The translations under genes were made by a program, and so were the position numbers. 64,000 nt of DNA from the NCBI GenBank assembly GCA_039881145.1, contig JAYKKI010000009.1:12588001-12652000 (forward strand), in the 5' to 3' direction. Positions within the stretch are counted from its first letter, which is position 1. Each line of letters opens with the position of its first letter. The notes under the pieces are model-generated. The model saw only the letters and a program-made list of their open reading frames with translations, was not told the DNA's origin and made no database searches. Positions 42,926 to 54,326 of this stretch are shown here, one piece after another. This stretch comes from Druceiella hillmani (Eukaryota > Arthropoda > Insecta > Lepidoptera > Hepialidae).

Positions 42926-43257
42926 ACTCGCCTTAAAGTTTTGGATTTTGGTTGGGCACAGATTCCCCACCTACCATATTCCCTAGACCTTGTACCCACT
43001 GATTATTGCTTGTTTAGATCGCTCAGCAACGCCTTACGCGAAAGAACTTTGATGATAAAGATTACCTACGAGAGATAATAGGCCAATTTTTTTCCAAGCC
43101 ACCTGCACTTTACGCAGATTCTGTTTACTCTTTGCTAGTGCGTTGGAACACGTAGTACAAAATGACGGTGATTATTATATCGACGACTAATTAATTTGAA
43201 GTAAAATAAAAAATATAACCTTAATGTTCGCCCATTACTTATTAACCAACCCAATAA
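42926..43257 (+). pseudogene. Mariner transposase, C-terminal end with right terminal repeat
   Basis: From 42926 the plus strand reads TRLKVLDFGWAQIPHLPYSL, then DLVPTDYCLFRSLSNALRER. The Asp of VPTD is the third catalytic residue of DD34D mariners. A frameshift at about 43050 moves to the frame of DDKDYLREIIGQFFSKPP and LLVRWN; another restores QNDGDYYIDD before the stop at 43188-43190. The right end of the element is seen at 43235-43256; its reverse complement, TATTGGGTTGGTTAATAAGT, is the classic mariner end. The N-terminal two-thirds and the left end are missing or too decayed. A 5'-truncated dead copy. Confidence 0.85.
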
Positions 43258-43314
43258 TTTTTCATCAATATAAACACGTGCAGAACTTCAGTGATTTCGT
43301 CCATATCGTTAATG

Positions 43315-43395
<81 letters not shown>

Positions 43396-44142
43396 TATAT
43401 ATATATATATATTTATTAAAATAATTTATATCATTGATTTTGTTGGACATATATACATATATAAATCGCCTCTAAAATATTACCTAATGACGTGTGTTAA
43501 CTGGAAAACAAATAATCCTTGATGAAATAAGAACCGATATAATGGTGCAAAGCGATTAGGAAAACTTAATTGTTTCAATATAATTATTTTTTATTGAACA
43601 AGGGTTTCAACATTAAAAAGGTAAAAAGGTTACTGACGTTTATAAACATCAAAGTGCTCACCGATAATAAATATTTCAACTCGTCTTTTAATTCATCGAA
43701 AATCAATTTAGAGCTTATTTATTTCATTACAACTGCTCTACCAAATATTTAAATTTATCAAGAAACTTGTAGTAAATTACAATGTCTATTATTTTATTAA
43801 TCCTTGTTTTTCCATAAATAATAATTAAAGGAAATGAGTCTAACTAACAAGAATAATTGATAACGTGGTTTTTTGGAAGTAAAATTATTACTAATACAAC
43901 TTTTATTGGAATTTTTGTCTTATTCACATTTTTGAATCTTTATAGAAAATATGCTTTTTTTAAAGTTGTAAATTATAACATCTGTATGAAAGTGAAACCT
44001 ATATTTCTTACAAGGATTATATTTCCTCAAGACTATTTATATGGGCATTGAAAATAGGCATATTGTTGATTTGCGTTACGACAGATATGTTTCACCCATA
44101 ACTAGGATGCTCCAGTACAGAATTCATGATAACACTATAATT
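43258..44142. other. Non-coding stretch with a (TA)n tract
   Basis: Contains the 95-bp (TA)n tract at 43317-43412 directly beyond the mariner end. Frames at 43570-43752 and 43857-44051 show no domain. Confidence 0.5.
43317..43412. repeat. (TA)n tract
   Basis: Almost pure TA with a single gatata interruption near 43394. Confidence 0.95.
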
Positions 44143-44174
44143 TAGCCAAATTAAGGTATATCTTAATTTGGCTA
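44143..44174. repeat. 13-bp perfect hairpin, 6-base loop
   Basis: tagccaaattaag (44143-44155) pairs exactly with 44162-44174 around gtatat. Confidence 0.9.
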
Positions 44175-44368
44175 CGGACGACCAAAGATAATTTCTCGTA
44201 CAATGGGAAAATGTGGACGAACTAATCCCTACTTCAAATCGTATATTCTAGCTCTCATAATATAGTGGATATATAGTCTTTGTGTGTTATTTCGTAAGAA
44301 ACAGGTTGTTACATTTATGCAATGTATAATATATGTAATATTTATGCCTTAAAAGAAATAAAATAAAA

Positions 44369-44524
44369 ATGGATCACAGTTTCGTTCAAACTTTCTACAG
44401 AAACTTACCAAGAGTTAATGTCGACGAGGTAATTAGTTTTTATTATTACGACTTACACTTAATAATGACTCTACCTTTACAAATAGCTAACAATTTACGA
44501 CACCTACAAAACCTTTACAAATAG
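44369..44524 (+). other. Short open frame, possible 5' exon
   Basis: An ATG in a good context (aaaATGG) opens a 51-codon frame starting MDHSFVQTFYRNLPRVNVDE. Exactly after that 20th codon is GAG followed by GTAATT (GT at 44429-44430), a possible donor; without splicing the frame runs 31 more AT-rich codons to a stop. The sequence 'LPRVNVDEV' resembles the start of some multi-copy insect proteins, but I cannot name one with confidence. It may be a transposon remnant, a host exon or chance. Confidence 0.25.
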
Positions 44525-44546
44525 CTAACATTTTACGATAACTGAT
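44474..44546. repeat. Tandem duplication, about 38-base period
   Basis: The segment ctttacaaatagctaaca... ttacga occurs at 44474 and again at 44513, nearly identical. Confidence 0.85.
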
Positions 44547-45419
44547 TTCTAGGACTCTATGTAAAAAAATCCTCTTTCGCTGATTTCTTTTTTAACCTAT
44601 ATTGAAGTGATTTTCACCACACTGAATGATTCTTTTGGGTAATAATTACAACAGGAAACTCAATGCAGCTTTGATTCAGTTATGTCTAAATTTCGTATTA
44701 GTAAGTACATTTAAAACACTTTTCGGGACGTTTTGTTATAGGAATTTATACATAGGCAAATAACAAGAATTTATAGGCTTTATTTTCGAATGGCACACGT
44801 CGAAGTTGAAGTACATTTATTCTAGTTCTTATTCTGTGGGAAAGGACACACCATTTTGTCCATTTTTGGGGTGAAATAAGTTTATTTGACTGTAGAGATT
44901 TATAAATAATTTACGTAATGAGCGCTATTATCAAAAATGGTAATGAAAATTGTATTATGTAGTAGGTGGTTTATTTCGGCGCAAAATTTTATATCCCACT
45001 TTTCAAACTGCCTTTTCCCGGAAATAACTAAAAATCCTTCGTTTTCAAAAGTAAAAGTAACTAAGTCAAATGTACTTCTGTCAAAGAACATGAAAATAAA
45101 ACTTATGTGGCTTCTAGGGGAATACATTATGAGCAATCTTCAAGAATATATTAGTTAAAACAGATGGGTATCTTTTTTATCGCTACTCTTTGATATTTGT
45201 CTAGTCATTGACCTACAAAGTGTTTTGGTGTGAATCACGCTTAATACAATTTTATAGTCATAATCATCTTCGCGGATATTCTACAGAACTTCGTAAACTT
45301 TTAAAAATGCCTGTCACATAAATGGTCCCAACTTTTAGAAGCTATAAATTTTATTCCAGATTATGAGTACGGTAAAGAAAATGCCAGAATATATCCAAGC
45401 GACAACTAACTTGTGAATT
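44547..45419. other. Non-coding stretch
   Basis: Overlapping short frames on both strands at 44900-45158 have no recognised domain. Confidence 0.5.
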
Positions 45420-45560
45420 GTAAATCAACGCACCGACCACACGATCGCGGCTGACGTCACCCGTTCCCTTATTCACAACTCATACTCATTTTGCACTCCC
45501 CAGCCAGACGGGCACGCCCGTCGACTCTTGGTCGCTATACGCATTTTCGCGAGGTAAGGA
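45420..45560 (+). promoter_or_regulatory. CpG-rich island with a CRE palindrome and splice donor; candidate promoter/5' exon
   Basis: Abruptly richer in G, C and CpG than the flanks. It contains the perfect palindrome TGACGTCA (45452-45459), the consensus ATF/CREB site, and ends in GCGAG followed by GTAAGG, a strong donor with GT at 45554-45555. There is no long open frame, so it would be a non-coding first exon. A second GC-richer block follows at 45600-45680. The role is inferred from composition and these two sites only; a conserved enhancer is an equal alternative. Confidence 0.35.
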
Positions 45561-46267
45561 GTAAATTCTCAACGAATTCACTTTAAAAGGGTCTGATAGG
45601 GCGCGGCCAATGATCTGTAAATCCTTCCATTTACTTCGCCGCCTGAGCCGCTTCCTTGCATCACGTACACGTAGAGTAAAACGTGTACTCCGTCACAAAA
45701 ACGTTGTAAGCTATTTAATTTAAAAATTGAAATTATGAAATATGTTATGAACTGTATTTAAACTTGATATACTATATGTATTTAAACATGATAATTTATG
45801 AATAAAATACATTTTTGTAAGCTTCAGTTGAAAATAATTACTGTACCAATCTACATATTGAAATCATATGTTATCAGTGTTTTCAAAGTCACCCGAAAGT
45901 AATATAAATAAAAATGTAGGAATGTGGAGAAATTTTTAATATATATTCAGAATATGCGAAATAGTTTTTAAAAATTAAAAGTAGCGCATACTCGTATAAG
46001 GAAAAGACCGTAAGAATTAGTATATAAATTTAATTATGATAGGTAAACGTTAAATAAAATGTTAAAAAATACGATATTTAAATGAATAAATTACAGTTCT
46101 ATTTATTTAATAACCAATTTTAAAAAATAGTAACTCTTGTATTTCAAGCATTCTTTTTTTCTTATTTCTGGAGACTGATGGTAAAAAATGAAAAATGGTA
46201 AAAAATGTTATAATGATAAAAAACATCGTAAGTATTCGGAATGTTTCTTGTGTTGGGAGATTTGTAT
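45561..46267. other. Non-coding stretch
   Basis: GC-richer to about 45690, then AT-rich with nothing recognised. Confidence 0.5.
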
Positions 46268-46432
46268 ACACAAATACACACACACATGTGTGTGTGTGTG
46301 TGTGTGAGTGTGCGTGCGGGCGTGCGCGCGATCGTGCGTGCGTGCGTGCGAATATGCGTGCGTGCGAAGGTGCACGCGTGTATGCTTGCGTGCGTGCGTG
46401 CGTGCGTGTGTGCATGCGTGTGTGCGTGCGTG
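46268..46432. repeat. (TG)n / (TGCG)n compound microsatellite
   Basis: About 165 bp: perfect ACACAC-GTGTGT turning at 46268-46304, then cgtgcg units. The start is self-complementary (acacacacatgtgtgtgtgt). Open frames of about 100 codons on both strands here (Cys-Val or Thr-His repeats) are artefacts. Confidence 0.95.
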
Positions 46433-47330
46433 TTTAAATTCATATCGAAAATTATACAGAAGAGTGAAAACATTACTATTATTGGCTATTTATTACATTA
46501 TCTACATTTTCATTTGATCGATGATACCTCATTTACATTGCTCGTACCTCGAAATGTACGCACCGAGACGCCTGCGCGGGCTTAAGATGGCTACGACTTT
46601 ATTTGAGCAAGCTACTTTTCGGTTTTTTTTATAGATGTCAATCACATTACGCGGAACTCGGAATCAGACGATTCAAATATCGTATTAATCCTCGTTTGTC
46701 TAAGTCAAATGGAAATAATATAAATTGTCGCACTGCATCGAGATGGGGATAATGAACTTTGCAGGAGATTATGAATTTGTCACTCTGACACTAAATAACT
46801 TGTCGGATTTCGCCGCTCTGAAGATATCTCGACTTCACCGAACTGATGAGTCATTACTAATTGCTACTGAAAAGGTGACAATATGTTAACGCAGCTTACG
46901 TTGGGAGTTTACACCTTAAATAATTTCAATCATGTACTTATTTTGTCAGTCGTGTTTTACAGAATAACATTCAAAATCCCCATACTTTAACATCAAACCG
47001 TTCTTTAGTGACTATTTGAACCATCTGCCATGATAATTCCGTAGCAAAATTGTATTCCAATAAAATTGGCTGCGACAACGATCGGATTACAACTGGATAG
47101 TGAACAAACATGTTAAAGCAGATGAGTTCGGTAAAATTGACTTCGTTCGATTCTGAACGGATGTTTGTAATGTTTCAATTATATACTACATACGTGAATG
47201 TCGTAATGTTGAATGTTGCCTACCTGAATGTTGTAATGTTGCTTGATGCCTACATAAATGTAACTGATATGTTGATCTAACGAGAGTACTTTTGATGATA
47301 CAATACACAGAATTATTTATACAATAATTG

Positions 47331-47406
<76 letters not shown>

Positions 47407-47728
47407 ACATATTCTTTTGCATAAAAAACGGACGGCTTTGATTTTGTCATATTATTAACAAAATATTATTTATTACGAGGTTGTATTGATTGTAATTGTT
47501 ACTGGCAGGTATAGTGTACTGTTGCACATGAAACTGAACGTTTTAAATCTGAAATTTATCCTTTTTGAATGAAATCTCTTTCACTGACAAAAACGTATTT
47601 TTTGGCGGTAAATGAATTCTAACTCTTATTAAATTCTTTTTCATTTGTTACGTTTTTTTTAACGAATAAATTTTAAATAAATTTCTGCTGTATGCTGCAT
47701 TAGTTTACTTCTGTTTGCTGTTCTCTGT
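46433..47728. other. Non-coding stretch with a (TA)n tract
   Basis: Contains imperfect tandem units around gaatgttgtaatgttg at 47193-47260 and the (TA)n tract at 47333-47404. A GC-richer spot lies at 46555-46590. No left terminal repeat for the Tc1 remnant was found. Confidence 0.5.
47333..47404. repeat. (TA)n tract
   Basis: About 70 bp of TA with one central tacata. Confidence 0.9.
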
Positions 47729-48514
47729 ATGGTTGAAAAAACGATAAAAGCTAGTAAAATTATTCCGCTGCTTAAAGAAGGCTGTAGCCAATGTTATGTT
47801 GAGACAGCAGTATAATGTGAGCCGTTCCACCGTCCGAAGGATCTGGCAACGATACCAAGAAACGGGCTCCGTCAGTAGAAGACCCTGTTCTGGAAGAAAA
47901 CGGTGCACTGAACCACGGGACGGCCGCTTCATAGTCAGTCAAGCGCTACGAAATCGTCAAGTTACGTACGTGGATCTCCAACAAAACCTCGAGGACATCA
48001 GAGGTACACGAGTAAACCTATATATAGTCAGAAAGAGACTTTAGGCCGTCAATATACGTAGCTATCGCCCAGCTACATTGCTCCGTGAGCATCGAGTTGC
48101 CAGATTGAGATTGAAAATGGAACACTTAATGCAAAAATGTACATAACAGAGGTTCTTATTCCTCATGCCCAACCCACATTAACAGCGGTTGGAGGCTAGT
48201 CCATTTTTATGGACGACAATGCTCGCGCCCACCCCTCTAGAGACGTCGATGCGTATATGCAGGAGGCCGGAATTCATCGGTTAGACTGGTCATCTAGAAG
48301 TCCCGACCTCAATCCAATAGATGACACATAGCATAATCTCAAACGATGCGTTAAAGCCGTAAAACTAGCTCCAGAAAACATTCAGGCTCTTAAAAATATG
48401 GTCGTCGCTGAATGGGAACATATTCGTCAGGAAATGATAAAAAACGTCATCAAAGGCATGGCTAGCAGATTAAGCGCATTGATTTTATCTAGAGGAGGAC
48501 ATACTCGTTACTAA
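47729..48514 (+). pseudogene. Tc1-type transposase with internal deletion
   Basis: The start ATG (47729) leads SKIIPLLKEGCSQ, the first helix of the paired-like HTH. A frameshift near 47795 moves to VSRSTVRRIWQRYQETGSVS and RRPCSGRKR, the second helix-turn-helix and GRPR-like hook. After ARLRLK (about 48105) the text jumps to NGTLNAKMYITEV; in relatives 65-85 residues lie between, including the first catalytic Asp, so this part is deleted. The second Asp is in FMDDNARAH (48213-48230). Thirty-four residues later comes SPDLNPID, where DD34E enzymes have Glu. A TAG follows at 48328-48330, where the family has Trp. The rest is open to RGGHTRY and the stop at 48512-48514. Terminal repeats are not visible. 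Confidence 0.88.
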
Positions 48515-49346
48515 CTTTTAAAATTTTATGTTAAATTGATAAAAAATATTCAAAAATAAACTTTACCCATTTTTAATGTACCAGTACTTTTAATATACGT
48601 TTGTAGACTTTACATCGTTTTTTTTTATTTATTCGCATTTTTAATGACTGAAGTAGGTAAATATGATATCTTAATAATAAATAACAATATTCTCTTTATA
48701 TTGCCATATAAAATGCATCAAATAATAATAAAATAACTCTGACATAGTTTATTCCTATAAGTGCTCTTTTTCCAACTGAGATCCTAAGGTAATTTTAGTA
48801 ACAAATTCCGAAACTTTGAACTATGTTGAAATATTTACTACAAAGAGCGCGCTATATTTAAAAATATTCAGACCGACCAAAGCTTAGTTGTTTTTCTAAC
48901 TCGGATTCACTCGAATCACGACCATTCGACTAAACCAAAAACTTTGAAAAAAATTTAGATTTTATAAATATTTTCTATGTTCTATATTTTTATTTTCAGT
49001 TTTATTTTTTGCTGAGAAAATATAGATCCTTAAAAATGTCGTATATTTGTTTTGTAACTATTTAAGTCTGTGGTGTAATGATACGCTTGCTAATGAATCC
49101 ATTGAAAATAATAAATGCATAGCTCAGCATATTGCAAATGCGCGTACGGTTTGGTCTCGTTTTATTCTAGTCGCCTCTAATCTAATTTCTGAAAATTTAG
49201 TAATGTGATAAAGTAAATATTAAGATAATCTTATACCACCCGTCTCTTCTTCTTGTCGTCTAGAGATGTCGAGTCTATTAAAGTGTAATCTAATTGTAAA
49301 ATTATTGATCATCATCATTTAATAGAAACAACAAAATTTAATATTA
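48515..49346. other. Non-coding stretch
   Basis: No recognised gene or repeat. Confidence 0.5.
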
Positions 49347-49775
49347 TTAAATAAAACCAACCAAGGGCATATCAGAAGATGCACAAAATGGGGTACCGCA
49401 GTTGTCTCTATCTCCTGCAATAATAATAATAACTCCCTTGTATTCTGAATTTGATTTCGTTTCCATGACTTTTTGAAGTCTCTTACTTCTCTTACTTTCA
49501 GCATCCTTCTTGGCAAAGGTCTCCTCTAGTTGTTTCCATTGAATTCTATCCCGAGCCACTCTCCTCTTGTTGGATCCCACTGTGAGTTTTAGCTCGTCTT
49601 CCCACCTCTTTTGCTGTTTTCCCCTCTTTTTTTTATTATTTCCAAGATACCAGTCAATTACTATTTTACATTATTTCTCCTGGCTCATTGATCCTGTCTA
49701 CTTCCATTTTTGTTGGTCGATTTTGGTTAAGATGTCCGCCATCTTTGTTTTCACTCTTAATTGATTATTCCTTAT
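49347..49775 (-). pseudogene. RTE-like LINE, 3' end of ORF2
   Basis: The minus strand from 49775 reads IRNNQLRVKTKMADILTKID with QQKWK, then (49600-49660) IVIDWYLG...KKRGKQQKRWEDELK, then GSNKRRVARDRIQWKQLEE (49510-49580). This is the order of the last blocks of RTE-like reverse transcriptase proteins (IRN..IR.RTKV.D, RP..RW.DD, W...A.DR..W..LEEA). One stop lies near 49690. The frame ends at 49347 after a TTATTATTATTATT-type trinucleotide run (49420-49437), in keeping with the simple-repeat tails of this clade. It is a 5'-truncated copy, on the opposite strand to the fragment at 3.4 kb and covering a more distal part. Confidence 0.78.
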
Positions 49776-51779
49776 TAGCGAAATATAAGCGAATAAGGAA
49801 TTCCATAAAACAGTTGAATCTTTATAACAAAACTGAATTGTAAACTAAAACAATTTCATATTAGAGTTTAATCAAATGCTTGAATCGAGGATTTCTTTAG
49901 CTTTTTCAAAATTACGGTTAAAAGAATTGGGGATTAGGATAATTATTTTCTGATATCGTCAATTGACGAAATATAAGAAAAATAGTTATTTCTTCCTTAT
50001 TAGTCAATATTTTGCTTCACACAGCTAATTGAGATCTTTATATAAAATCCCTACTTGCAAAATTTGTTGCTCATAGGTCTAAAACAGTAGAAACTGCACG
50101 ACTGTGACAGATGGATTGACGATCAAACTTGACAAAATTAAAAGGGTTCCTTTTCTATAAAATCTTAAAAGTGAAGTTACCTGTGTCAATTAGTATGTTC
50201 TATATATCTTCAACGTAATTTTGAAAGCGGTTTTATTGTCGTTTACGGGGATTTATATTGTATTTAATAATTTCGTCTATCATTTTTTTAAATGAAAAGA
50301 AGTGACAAATCATATGTTTTGGACCATTGATTTGAAAAAGGAAGTAAAAAAACACATATTTGCAAAATCAGCACTGGATTTAAATTCAACATTCTATCTG
50401 ACAGGAAGCAATGTGTTACCCTGATCCAATTAAATTACCCAAACCGCGAATGCGCTTCCCGGATATTTTTGGCGTCATTAATTCATCACTAGATTAATTC
50501 ATTAGTAGATCATGTGTCATAATTTCCGTCACATAACTTGAAATTCGTTTCAAGTTCCTAATAAATGAATATTGATGGAAAACCTGTCGTTATCAATCAA
50601 TGCTGGTTAATTTACTGAGGATTATATTTTCTTGACAAATTCTATTTGAATGTAATGTTTATATATTGCGAATTTATTCCAATTGTACATATTTCGTAAA
50701 TATGATGAAATAATTTTACTACACTTAGTATTATGTAAGAATAATATTTTGAAATATTTATAAAAACACAAATATATTTTTAACCTCCTTAAAAACTAAA
50801 TTAAAAAAAACATTATCAGCCCACGCCTTCATTGCAACATGAATATGTCTCCAAAATTTCGTATTTCCAAATTCTGTGGTTGAGGTTATCTGGTAGCTGA
50901 GGTTATACCAATCACATTTCATCGTTATATGTACACTTCCGATTTCAACTTTATTTTAATTCTATTTTATTTAATCAAACTATTTTACCACTGGAGCAGG
51001 ATAGGGTAACTATAAAGTACCTTATTATAAGGTCCTAACACACTTACGCAAACACAACCTTTCAATTACACAACAGCATCCCATGCATGAATATTACTAG
51101 GCAACCTAGGATAATTAGTATAAACTATTGTTATTTCCATTGTTCCTCACCTAAAAAAATTGAGTCTTTTTTTATTTATTAAAACTTAAAAAAAATTGAG
51201 TCTTTTTTTATATGTGAAAAATGAATGTATCAGTCATTAATTTTTCATAAGTTTAAGTATCTAAACAGTCACATTATCTAAACATTATTAATAGATCGTG
51301 ATAAGAATATGTCGTTTGATTATTTTATAATTGATCTTAGATAATATTGGTAATATATGATATTCTCAATTTACTATCTCACTCTACAAGTTTACCAGAT
51401 CTAGTAATGTGGGGAAAGCATAAAAATAACTATCTTTCTTCTACTCCATGCGTAGCACTGACAATTATTGAAGTAAGTCAATCGAACTAAAGCTGTGTTG
51501 AACAAACTAAAATTACAAATGAGGTTAATCCATTATTTATTTTAAATAATTCTTGCTGCGACGTTATACACAAAAGACCAACCTTTCTCAATTAAGAGTA
51601 TATCGTCGCGTAGCATAAATTACGTCTACACCTCTACACTTGTATCGTAGATATCAAAAGTTCGAACATTAAAAGCTCTCAACGCTCCGTTAGCTTCGTT
51701 ATCACATGAAATCCGATTCACAATTCACATCACTCAACATTACAATCCACTGTGCCCGTAAACGCTCTAAGCTCACACA
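49776..51779. other. Non-coding stretch
   Basis: A near-identical 23-base block (aaaaattgagtctttttttat) occurs twice, at about 51152 and 51190. From about 51640 the GC content begins to rise towards the island that follows. Confidence 0.5.
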
Positions 51780-51992
51780 CGGTGCTGCCGCCGCTCGCCT
51801 CTTATAAATTTCAATTCACGTAGTTTATTTTTTATCGGTGAATCTTTAACGTTATACATTGGACTTCCGATATACGCTATGAATAATAATGGTATTGTGT
51901 TAGAGGGCAGGCCGCGAGCTAGACGTGCGCCGCCCGGGACGCGCCGGGGCGGCGAGGTAAATATAAATTGTGTATTAAAGGTGAGATGAGCG
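51780..51992 (+). promoter_or_regulatory. CpG-rich island with TATA box and candidate first coding exon
   Basis: A GC-rich run (51781-51800) is followed by TATAAA at 51803-51808. An ATG at 51879-51881 opens MNNNGIVLEGRPRARR and ten more residues rich in Arg, Pro and Gly. This segment (51879-51956, 26 codons) is CpG-dense and ends GAG followed by GTAAAT. A second donor, AAG followed by GTGAGA, is at 51981. Unspliced, the frame stops at 51987-51989. The GC-rich coding-like block in such AT-rich DNA, with TATA, start and donors in the right order, makes a first exon plausible. I do not recognise the protein, and no downstream exon was identified. Confidence 0.4.
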
Positions 51993-54031
51993 AAACTCTA
52001 AATTACGCCGAGCAACGCGTCGAGTACATTTATTTACAACATGATATGGGCGAGGCCGAGGCATTGTTGTCAGTAAATATTATGTCTCTCCTTAATGTAG
52101 GTGTTGAAGTAATGTATTTTGGTTAAATGTAAGTGGCGCAGGGAGAGTTTGGAAATTAAGACTGTTTGTTAACTTGTCTATTTTTTTATTTATATAAGTC
52201 ACCGTTGTATTTAATATTGATTAACCTTTTACTTACAAGGAATATAAAATTGGCAATCAAGCCGCGTGTACATGGAAGGCTCGACATTTAACCTTTTTTT
52301 AAACTGATGTTATATTGGTATTATATATATATATATATATTAAAGAATTATATTTTCTGAAAAGTATTGAGATGATTGTCCTATATTTTCAGGACAGAAA
52401 CAAAATATACACACATAACGTGTACTCTTTACACGCATACAACACACGACATATAAATAACTTATATTTGGTTTTTAAATGTGTTCTATAACTTTACCAC
52501 AGAATAATTGTAAATAAAATTCTGTCCTCAAATGTGCCGATGTTTAAAAAATAATTTAATCGAATAAATAAAATTAAATTATACTTCACCGATTTTCGAC
52601 ATGTCAAACGAAACGCGCCGCTTTCTGCTCTAGTGAGGCAGAAACTCCGGTCATTCACCCTTCTCTCAATTTCGTGCGGAAAGTATTGACACTTAAATAT
52701 AAAGAAAATTTGAATGTGTAAAGTAAATAACTAAGATTGATAGACAAATGCGTACTATAATAAAAATACTAAGTATTAATATTATTAATAATACTATTGC
52801 ACTCACAGAAATAATTTTTCAAGGGTATATAAAAACATGAATAATATTTTTATTAAAACTATTAAATACAAGGGGTCTTGGAAAATATGAAAGCAAGAAA
52901 TTTTTCTCTCAATAATTGTAGTTCTCTCTAGTAAACTCTGAGAAATACTTGGTATTTATATTAAATAACTGAATGCCATTGTACTTTTCAGCTTCCCAAA
53001 GTATTTATCGCTGAAATTATATTTGAGTATTAAACCTTTTCTCGCCAATGCAGCGAATATATCACATTTTTTAATTTATAGAAAAATTCAAGTAATAGCG
53101 ATCTGCACTGCATTCCGCCGCTGGTTTTGTAAACTATATAAAGGTATACCACTTTGTTCAAAATTGTACCACTGTTTGCCACTGTATTTCGATTTCTTTC
53201 ATATTTTGCTTAATGATAGTCATGTAGATTGCATCAGCTGCTTATATTGTTTACAAGCTGAGCGTTGATTGTGACCTGTGAATCCTCTGCTGCAGTTGTT
53301 ATGATATTTAAAGTGTCATTTTGTATTTAAATGTGTCTTTATATAGCATAAAAGTTGTTTAGGAATATAACATTATATTTTTAAATTCAATTGACGACTA
53401 ATAAAAGTATAAGGCAAAATTTTAAATATACCAATTGAATAATATTTCTTGTATTTTATGTAAAGCCACATAAATTAAAGTAATTATATTTTTAGCACTT
53501 TTTTGACCATTGCATCAAAACAAGATTATTTTATCAAAAGAATTTCTTAAACAGAATTTAAAGATGCAATTGAAATATTGTCAACGTTTCCAATTTTGAT
53601 ATATATATATAACTATAAAAATTATTTTATAGAATAACCGTATTATTATCTCTACTCATTTCTTAAATAACGCACCATTTATCTAGTGTACCTATTTTAT
53701 AAGTCGCGTTTGCAGAAGAACAACAAAAACATTTCTTTCCCTACTTTGCAGTCGATGGCGTGATATATAAACTATCACCCGCAGTATAAAAGTTAATCGA
53801 TATAAATTATATAAAATTAGTCGTGCTTGTGCCTATATTTCATTCTGCAACCAAAACTACTACAAAAATAATATATTAGTGGGGAAGGTATGGGGTTGAA
53901 AAAATTTAACTCAAAAATATATGACTTCCGGCAGAAGAAAGTTTTTTTCTATAAAGTTTTACAAATTAGAAAAATTTTTTACAATGCTCTGAGACATTAT
54001 CGAATTCTCACAATATGTGCTAATACATTAG

Positions 54032-54033
<2 letters not shown>
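51993..54033. other. Non-coding stretch
   Basis: Short (TA)n at 52323-52341; a GC-richer patch at 52605-52685 (aacgcgccgctttctgctct); frames at 53023-53268 and 53890-54117 have no recognised domain. Confidence 0.5.

Positions 54034-54078
<45 letters not shown>
54034..54078. repeat. (TA)n tract
   Basis: About 45 bp of TA. Confidence 0.9.
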
Positions 54079-54079
<1 letters not shown>

Positions 54080-54234
54080 TTAGTTTCACAGATTATTGTT
54101 ATTATTATGCAATATAAAAAAGTGATAAAAAGAAAGAAGTGTTCTAACACGTGTTTTTATAAAAAAAATACGATATGAACAAATGTAAAAAAAAACAGCG
54201 AAGTGGGTATTTACTGCTAGTATATAATAAAATG

Positions 54235-54326
54235 GATAACTTTAAATTTTTGCGTGCAAAAGTACCCTTAACTTGTATGAAAACACAAGTTAATGGTACT
54301 TTTACACGCAAAAATTTAAATTTATC
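54235..54326. repeat. 42-bp hairpin with 3 mismatches, 8-base loop
   Basis: 54235-54276 pairs with 54285-54326 around atgaaaac. Mismatches are at the 6th, 23rd and 33rd positions of the left arm; there are no gaps. Total length of 92 bases and long near-perfect pairing are like an animal microRNA precursor or a tiny foldback transposon. No flanking target-site duplication was noticed. Confidence 0.93.

Noticed and set aside
46836..46880. ctgatgagtc...gaaa, resembling a hammerhead ribozyme core
   Set aside because: The required stem II and stem III pairings are not present around it.
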